Shown one piece after another: positions 57,393 through 64,000 of a stretch of 64,000 bases of DNA; position 1 is the stretch's first letter; each line of letters starts with the position of its first letter. The position numbers were made by a program, and so were the translations under genes. The stretch spans positions 1-64,000 of the forward strand of contig JASWJB010000029.1 in NCBI GenBank assembly GCA_032433595.1, given 5' to 3'. Below the pieces are notes generated by a model that saw nothing but the letters and a program-made list of their open reading frames with translations, searched no databases and was not told the origin of the DNA. This DNA comes from Conoideocrella luteorostrata (lineage: Eukaryota; Ascomycota; Sordariomycetes; Hypocreales; Clavicipitaceae).

Positions 57393-59390
57393 CTTAGCTT
57401 AGCTAGCCCTAAAATTACCCCTAGGGATATTAGTATTAATAGTATTAGAGCTAGCGTTATTTATACTAAAGTTATTCTTAAAGGGCTTAGCAAAAGCGTA
57501 GGAGGTAGTGTTACAAATAGCTTAGTAAGAAACTATAGTGTAATAGTTAAAAATAGTAACCTTTAGCCTAAGAGAGTTAAATATTAGTTTAAGAGCGCTA
57601 GGGCTTAAGCTATAAACGCTAGAAACTAAGCTAAGAATACTAGGGTTAGCGCTAGGGGAGGGGGTATTTATTACTATTTTATTACCTATATATTCTTAAG
57701 AGTAAAAGTGTAGTCCTTTTAGTTATCTTTTAGTAAGGTAACCTTTTGTTTTAATTCTTATAGCCTTATATATACTATTTTTATATTCTTTTTTGCTATT
57801 TCTATAAGCTAGTATGTGTTCTTAGTTATTTCTTTAAATATTATATATATTTTATTTAATTTTATCTTCTTTATAGCTAGTTTTAGCTTTTCTTGCGTTA
57901 CTATTAGTTTATTAGTCTTACTTACTAATTTTTAAAGGTAAAACTAAATATTATTCTTATAAGTGTTAAATAGTTTAAAACCTATATAAGTATTAATATA
58001 AATAGTAATATTTTTAAGCTTTTTTATAAGGTAATTAACCTCTTTTCTTAATGTCTTAAGGGCTTTACTATACTTATATACTATAGTATTATTAGTTTTA
58101 GTTATTCCTTTAGTAGGAATAGTTATAATTTACTATAAATTAACTTATTTAATAGTAAAAAGGTAACTACTTATAGTTTTATTAAGTATATTATATAGTT
58201 ATAAGAAATAAAATACTAAAACCTCCTCTTATAATAGCAAAGCTACTAGAGAAGTTATATAAATAACCCTTATTTAGTTTTTAAGGTAATTACTCTTAGT
58301 AAACATAATTATAGTATTCTTAGTCTTGTTTTTAGCTTATTAAGTTATGCTTATCTTAGATAAAGTAAGCAAGTAAATTAGCTTATGTTTTTAACTATTA
58401 GCTTTAGCCTTTTTCTTAGCGTTTTTATCCTATATTATATAGTTCTTATTTATCTTTTATAATAGCTTATATTTATATATAATAATAAGTATAGTTATAC
58501 ACTAAAGTAAATATAAAGGGTTTTCTAAGATAACACTTTCCTTTAACTTATTTAATAATGCCTTATAAGTAGTAAATTTTAGCGTATAAGTATAAAGTAT
58601 ATCTTATATTATTTATTTATTTTTCTTACTATATTAGTAAACTCTAAAAGTTTTTTTATTAAGATTAACAAGGAGTTATTATAAGAAATTATAAATATAT
58701 TTAGTGTATTCCTAGTAACTTAGACTACCCTTTATCCCTATAGCATTATAATTATTACTAAGTTAAGTAGCTAATTTACTAAATCTTATAGTAGCGTAGG
58801 AGAGGGTAACTCCCTTAGGCTTAGCTTTATTACTAGAAGAGTTATAGTAAGTTTTATATTTTATTTTATTAATGCTTTTATTATTATTAATATTATTCTC
58901 TTTTTTATTAAATTCTTCTTTATTAGATTTATTAGGGATTTAAATAAAAATAACTTATTTTCCTTTTCTAGCCTTAATAGTTTTAGTGTTAATAGCTTTA
59001 AATCCCTTTTTAAAGGAGGCAGAATTATTTTAGGTAGTTAATTCCTCCTTTAGAGTGTCTTAGTTAACTAATTTCTCCTTAGGAGTAGCCTTATTTACTA
59101 AGTTCTTCTTAATATTAGCTATATTTACTAAGTCCTTCTTAAGATTAGCTATATTTACTAAGTCCTTCTTAAGATTAGCTATTTTCTTTATATAGGTATT
59201 ATTATTAGTTCTTAAAGCTACTAGGTTTAAGTCTTTAAGGAGAGCTTCTGTATTATATAGCGCTAGAAGTAGATTATTTATAATTAGATTATTAGTAATT
59301 AAATCCTCTATAGCTATACTTATTATTAAATTAAAAGCAAGGATTTTAATAATAAACTTTAATATAAACTAGCTAATAATTAATGTAAGG
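57393..59390 (-). mobile_element. Extra ORF downstream of the minus-strand pol
   Basis: Minus-strand reading through stops from about 59,390: IANLKKDLVNIANLKKDLVN repeated, TIRFSKLAT, DILYTYTLKFTTYKALLN, then a helical stretch to about 57,600. Homologous to 54.4-56.1 kb. Confidence 0.55.
59093..59182. repeat. 30-bp tandem repeat x3 in the extra ORF
   Basis: TTTACTAAGTCCTTCTTAAG recurs every 30 bp, coding DLVNIANLKK on the minus strand. Confidence 0.9.
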
Positions 59391-59639
59391 TATAAGGAAA
59401 AGCCTATATATTACTATAATAATATAATCCTAATAAGGAATTACTTATATTAGTAATAAGAGGCTAATTATAGCAGTAAAGCTATTATAAGTATTACTTA
59501 ATAAGGTTATAAAGTAAGGGTTTAAAGTAGTTAAAAAGTAAGAATATAAAGTAAGCCCTTAGCTATAAGCAGTAAATATATACACTATAACTTAAATAAC
59601 CTTAGGCACTTATATTATTAATCCTAGTATTTAGTTACT

Positions 59640-62600
59640 TACTTTTAATAGTCTTTATCTTAATTAATTAAGTGTTAGTCTTAATACTTATTAACTATTT
59701 CTTTAGTATTCTTATATATGTTAAATTTAGTAATTTATTAGTTATCTTTAGTAATAAATCCTTTCTATTTAACTAGAAACTTAACTTAAGGCTTATTTTT
59801 GCTTTATTTATGCTTAATTTAGTAAGTTATAATATATTTAATTTCCTAGTAATTTATAGTTTTCTCTTCTTTAAGGGTAATAAGTAGTAGTAAAGGTATT
59901 AATCTTATAAAGGGATTTAGTTCTTAAGTAAGTTTCTAAAAATATATAGCTAATATTATAGGATATACTCTTAATTTACTAGGAAAGTTAAGTTTATATA
60001 CTAAAGGGTTAATTTTTTTAAGCACTTTATAGGGTTTAGCTTTACTAAGTAACTACTTTTTCTTAGGTTTACTAAGTAAGTAGTATTCTTTATATAGTTA
60101 TAAATACACTATATTTTCTACATTAATATTAATAAGTTTATACTTATTATTATACTATATTTTAGTAAAAGCTATAGCTATAGTAATTATAAGCTATACT
60201 TTATACTAGAATATTTTATAAAATATAGTAATATTAATTATACTTAATTTAATATTAAATATAGTCTTTAGAGAGATTAAATCTATAATACTTAATAGTT
60301 TAAACCTATATAATAACTTATTTAAGGCTATTTTAATACTTATAGCCCTAGTATTATTAAGATAATACTAAAGTACTAGAAGTATCTTATCCTATATTAT
60401 ATCTAGGTTAGTTATAGTATAAAATTAAATTACTACCTTAACTATTTAATTTTTTTATTTTATAAAACTATTTATTTATAAATAATAAGCTATAGCTATA
60501 AGGAATTTAATATTAAGCTAATTAAATATAGCTTTCTAAATATTAAATATAAACTTTAGATCCCTATTACTAATAATTTATTATAGTATACCTTAGTTAA
60601 ATAAGTATAACCCTTTAAGCAATAAGGCTACCTATAATTTTACTAGATATATTGTGTAGCTTGCTAGAAGTATTATGCGTTTTAAGAATATATAATTTAT
60701 AAGGCATAGTGTATTAAGGGCTAAGTATCCTAGCATTGCCTATATTATGCCTTTAGCCTTAATCTTAGGTAAATCCATAATAAAGTTAAGTAATACTATA
60801 TAGAATAAAGTAAGATTTACCTATATAAATTAGAGTTCCCCTAGCAGCTTTTGCTTATTAATTGTATTTTCTTTATATACTATATAATAAGCTATAAATT
60901 CTTAAATTTAATTACTTATTTATAAAATACTAACTAACTATAGTTTTATTGCTATATAAGTAATTCTAAAGTAATATTAGTTATTATAGACTACTTTTAA
61001 GATAGTTTTAACTATTAAGCTTAAGATATATAATTTATGTATTTTATTAATTATAATATAATAAAGTAAGCTATTCTCGCGTAAATCCTATCTATATAAT
61101 AGTATTTTTAGTCTTTTTGTATTTCCTTGTGTGTGTTATTTTTCCTAGAATACTTTAATTATAGCTATAATTTAGCTAAGTTTAGCGTTATATTTATAGC
61201 CTTTAATAATCCCTACTTTAAATCCCTTATTAATTATTACTATACTTACTATTTTATTAAAAAAATATATACTTATATTAAGCTTATTAAATTAACTTTC
61301 TTTTATAACTTATTTATAGCTAAGATTAATAAGGAGTTATAATAATATATTAGGTATTATATTAAGTATTCCTAGGATATAAAAGATCTTAAGGTTAAAT
61401 TAAAATAAGTAGTTAAAGACTTTAGTAAGTTTAAGGTTAGCTTTATTAAGGTTTATAATATTTAAAAAGGTATATTTAATAATACCTTTAGCTAGTAAGT
61501 AATCTATAATAATATTAATAGTTAGCTAGTTTAATTAAACTATTTTTCTAAGTTTTCTAACACTTTATACTATTATAATTACCTTTACTTCTATAGATTT
61601 ATACTATTCTTTAATAGCTAAGGTTAACCTTAAAAGGAATAAAATTAGCTTTAATTTCTTAGGTTTAATATCTTTTCTTAGTATATTAGTTTTATTTTAT
61701 TTCTTATATAATTAAAATATATATAAGCTAAACCCTTTTTTATAAGTATTAATTTTAAGGAAAAGTAATCTTTTTAAATTATAATAATATAAAATAAGTT
61801 TTTTACTAAGTAATATTTTTATCTCTTAAAAGGCTTAAATCTCTTTTTTATTAAGTATAAATATTATTTATTATATTTTTTACTTTCTTATAAGTTTTAA
61901 GAGTTTTATAAAAGTGCTCTTTTTTTTTTAAGCTTATTATAAAAGCTATATTTTTTGCTCTTAAAAAGGTTAAATTTATAAATTAAATTAAGGGATTTTT
62001 TTCTATAAAAATCTAGTTATTTTAATAAAGGTTTTAAGTAATAATAAGTTATTTAGGAATTCTATTTTACTAAAAGCCTTAATTTAGTTTAATATATTAA
62101 TAATTCTTTTATTATTTATAATAAAACCTAATAATTAAATAATAGAATAATTAATAAATAACTTTTTAGCTTTAATTATTAATTTATTTTCTTTAATAAT
62201 ATAAAAAATTACTATAAAATACTTAAGATAGTCCTTTAAACTATTAAAAAAGATAATTATATTATTAATATAAATATATATAAAGTCCTTATAGTCTTTA
62301 AATAGCTAGTTTATATATTATTAAGTATAGGCTAGTGTATTCTTAAACCCTATAAGAGCTATATTTAATACTTTAAGGCCTTTTTTTAATATTATAACTA
62401 TTTTATTCTAGTGTGCTTAAAAAATAAGTAATTAATAAAAGAAACTAGATTTATTAAATATAAAATAATACTTTTTACTATAAGTATTTCCTATAATATT
62501 AAATTAGTTTAGTAAAGGGTAAATATTAAGTATTATTAAGCTATTTATAAGTCTTATATTAATAATAATTTTTTCTTTTATTAAGTTACCTTTGCCTTTT

Positions 62601-64000
62601 TATATAATAAATACTAAGTAAGTAATTAACACTAGGTTATTTAAATATAATATTTTTTTATTTATATATAGCTTATTATAAACTTTATTTAATTTTTAAT
62701 AATCTTTAACGCTAAAAGGGTAAGGTTAAATTATTCTATGTTAGTTTTACTATTCTTCTATAAAGTTAATCCTTATTCCTTAGTCTTTTAGTATAAGAAT
62801 AATACCTTTATTATAATAAATATTAAATTTATTACTTAAAGCCTTAAATTAAGCTATAGTATTATTATTAGTTACTATAATATAAACGCTATATTAATTA
62901 AGGGTATATATAATATCTTTAGGGTAGAATATTCTATATAATAAGAGCCTATAATTAATATCTTAAGGGTTTAGTTTATTCTCTTTATTATTAGTATCTT
63001 CTTTTACTTACTTTACCTTTTCTATAGAAATATCCTTTATAAAATATATAGCGTAAGCATTAATATCCTTAATTTTCTAACTAGTTTTAAATAGTTATAT
63101 ATTTTTAAGAAGAGCTATTTTTTATTTTTTTATAATTTTAAGGGTTTTGCTTATTTTATTATAAGTAATAAGGGTTTTATTACTATTTTCTTCTATAATT
63201 ACGTTTATTACACTATTAATAACACTAAAAGCATAGAGTATATTAATAATAGCCTTATAGTTTAATTCCTTTTAAGTTATAAGTATTATTATGCTTTAAT
63301 TAAGTAAAACCTTTATTATATATATTATTATAACCTTCTTATATAGTATATACTTAGGTTATTTAAATATCTTAGCTTTAATAAATATACTATAAATAAA
63401 GCAAAAAATAACTTATAAATAAATAAAGTTAATTTTTACTTTATATTTATATAAAAAGTTAGTTCTTAATAGTAGTTTTAAGCCTAAATTTTGTATTATA
63501 TTTACTATTACTATAAAGTAACTAGTGATTTTTATTCCTTATATAACTTTAAGTATATAGAAGTTAAAAGTTACTATTTCTATAATAATAAATACTAACT
63601 ATACCCCTTTTACTAGTTTAGGCTTTTATTTTCCTTATTTAATATTAATTTTATACTAAAGAAGCTAGTTTTTATTAGCTAAAATAGCAGAAGTTTTTAT
63701 ATTTAAGTAAATAATATAGGTATCCCCTTTATTATAAAACCTAAGTAATACTTATAAGTAAGAATTTATAGTTTAATAGTTAATTTTAACTTCCTATAGT
63801 TAAGGTATAGCTTTTATTACTTATTCTTTAACTAATCCTAATATACTATAAGTTTTTAGTTAAATAATAGTGTTTTTATTACTAAAGTATATATACTTAG
63901 CCTTTTTCTTATATAGTTTTATAAAGTAGGCTTTAGTAAAATTAGTTTTATCCCTAAATTTATTATTATTGCCTTAATTACTATATTTCTTTTTTTCTTT
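59640..64000 (-). mobile_element. Chromodomain Ty3/gypsy relic, minus-strand copy (runs off window)
   Basis: Reverse complement colinear with 49.98-54.35 kb: the chromodomain region is near 59,720-59,880, the GY.LP motif near 60,065, and the RT YIDDI motif near 62,245-62,290. The sum of paired coordinates is close to 113,980 throughout, with no large gaps. Confidence 0.85.

Larger units (their letters stand above)
38690..64000. repeat. AT-rich, RIP-type transposon graveyard
   Basis: From about 38,690 onward CpG, CpA and TpG are depleted and TpA, TAA and TAG are everywhere; protein-coding frames end every few codons. Reading through stops (TAA/TAG where CAA/CAG/TGG would stand) recovers retrotransposon proteins of several classes, listed separately. 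The tract continues past the window, so its true length is unknown. Less-mutated pockets occur at about 41,490-41,960, 43,264-43,345 and 57,110-57,390. Confidence 0.93.

Noticed and set aside
57324..57566. 80-codon frame in the AT tract
   Set aside because: It starts inside the family C solo LTR and crosses its end.
59384..59400. TGTAAGG as the matching 3' LTR end for the element at 43,264
   Set aside because: Only seven to eight bases agree and the following sequence is unrelated.
61127..61342. 71-codon plus frame in the AT tract
   Set aside because: Antisense to the minus-strand integrase region of the gypsy relic.
1..64000. tRNA, rRNA or other RNA genes
   Set aside because: None recognised by eye; a covariance-model scan (tRNAscan-SE, Infernal) would be needed to exclude them.

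Overview
The window is nuclear DNA of a filamentous ascomycete (Pezizomycotina; a Sordariomycete is my best guess, not proven). The reasons are short spliceosomal introns (44-158 bp) with GT...AG ends and CTAAC/CTGAT-type branch sites, Zn2Cys6 regulators, a PNP-NB-ARC-TPR receptor, a fungal-type P450, Ty3/Ty1 and Tad-like retroelement relics, and a tract mutated in the manner of repeat-induced point mutation (RIP: C-to-T and G-to-A only). The order of elements looks like an accessory, transposon-rich block at the edge of a heterochromatic isochore.

Layout. 1-6 kb: LINE fragments, two tail-to-tail protein-kinase pseudogenes (one split by an LTR with a recognisable target duplication), two solo LTRs and a fragment of a P-loop NTPase gene. 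6-14.5 kb: a MITE with 31-bp inverted ends and a second copy 5.5 kb away, a decayed Zn2Cys6 regulator, another solo LTR, a Ser-rich hypothetical protein, and a conserved-looking gene broken by one stop codon and fused upstream to LTR debris. 14.6-17 kb: an intact five-exon NirA-like Zn2Cys6 transcription factor. 18.5-22 kb: a GC-rich ~1.1-1.2 kaa protein (beta-rich N-terminus, amphipathic helical C-terminus) carrying one stop and one frameshift. 22-24.5 kb: gene-free, with repeated GTACGGAGTAC palindromes. 24.5-28.2 kb: the PNP-NB-ARC-TPR NOD-like receptor, whose 42-residue repeats are nearly identical. 28-34.7 kb: gene-poor with one pseudogene and LTR debris. 34.7-37.9 kb: a divergent sulfotransferase/P450 pair. 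38.25 kb: a fourth perfectly flanked solo LTR.

At about 38.69 kb the composition drops abruptly to very AT-rich sequence that continues to the end of the window. It has no genuine genes. Reading through stops recovers a Ty1/copia polyprotein, a Ty3/gypsy element inserted into its RNase H, and two inverted copies of a chromodomain Ty3/gypsy element, with three copies of a 277-bp LTR between and beside them. The block at bases 1-130 has a copy at 38,812-38,941 that differs almost only by C-to-T/G-to-A, which directly displays the RIP pattern.

How the parts fit: four or five loci look functional (NirA-like regulator, NLR, sulfotransferase, P450, possibly the 10.7-kb protein). Many others are recently broken by an LTR, a nonsense change or a one-base shift. 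The NLR fits fungal non-self recognition; the P450/sulfotransferase pair fits small-molecule tailoring. No complete biosynthetic cluster is visible.
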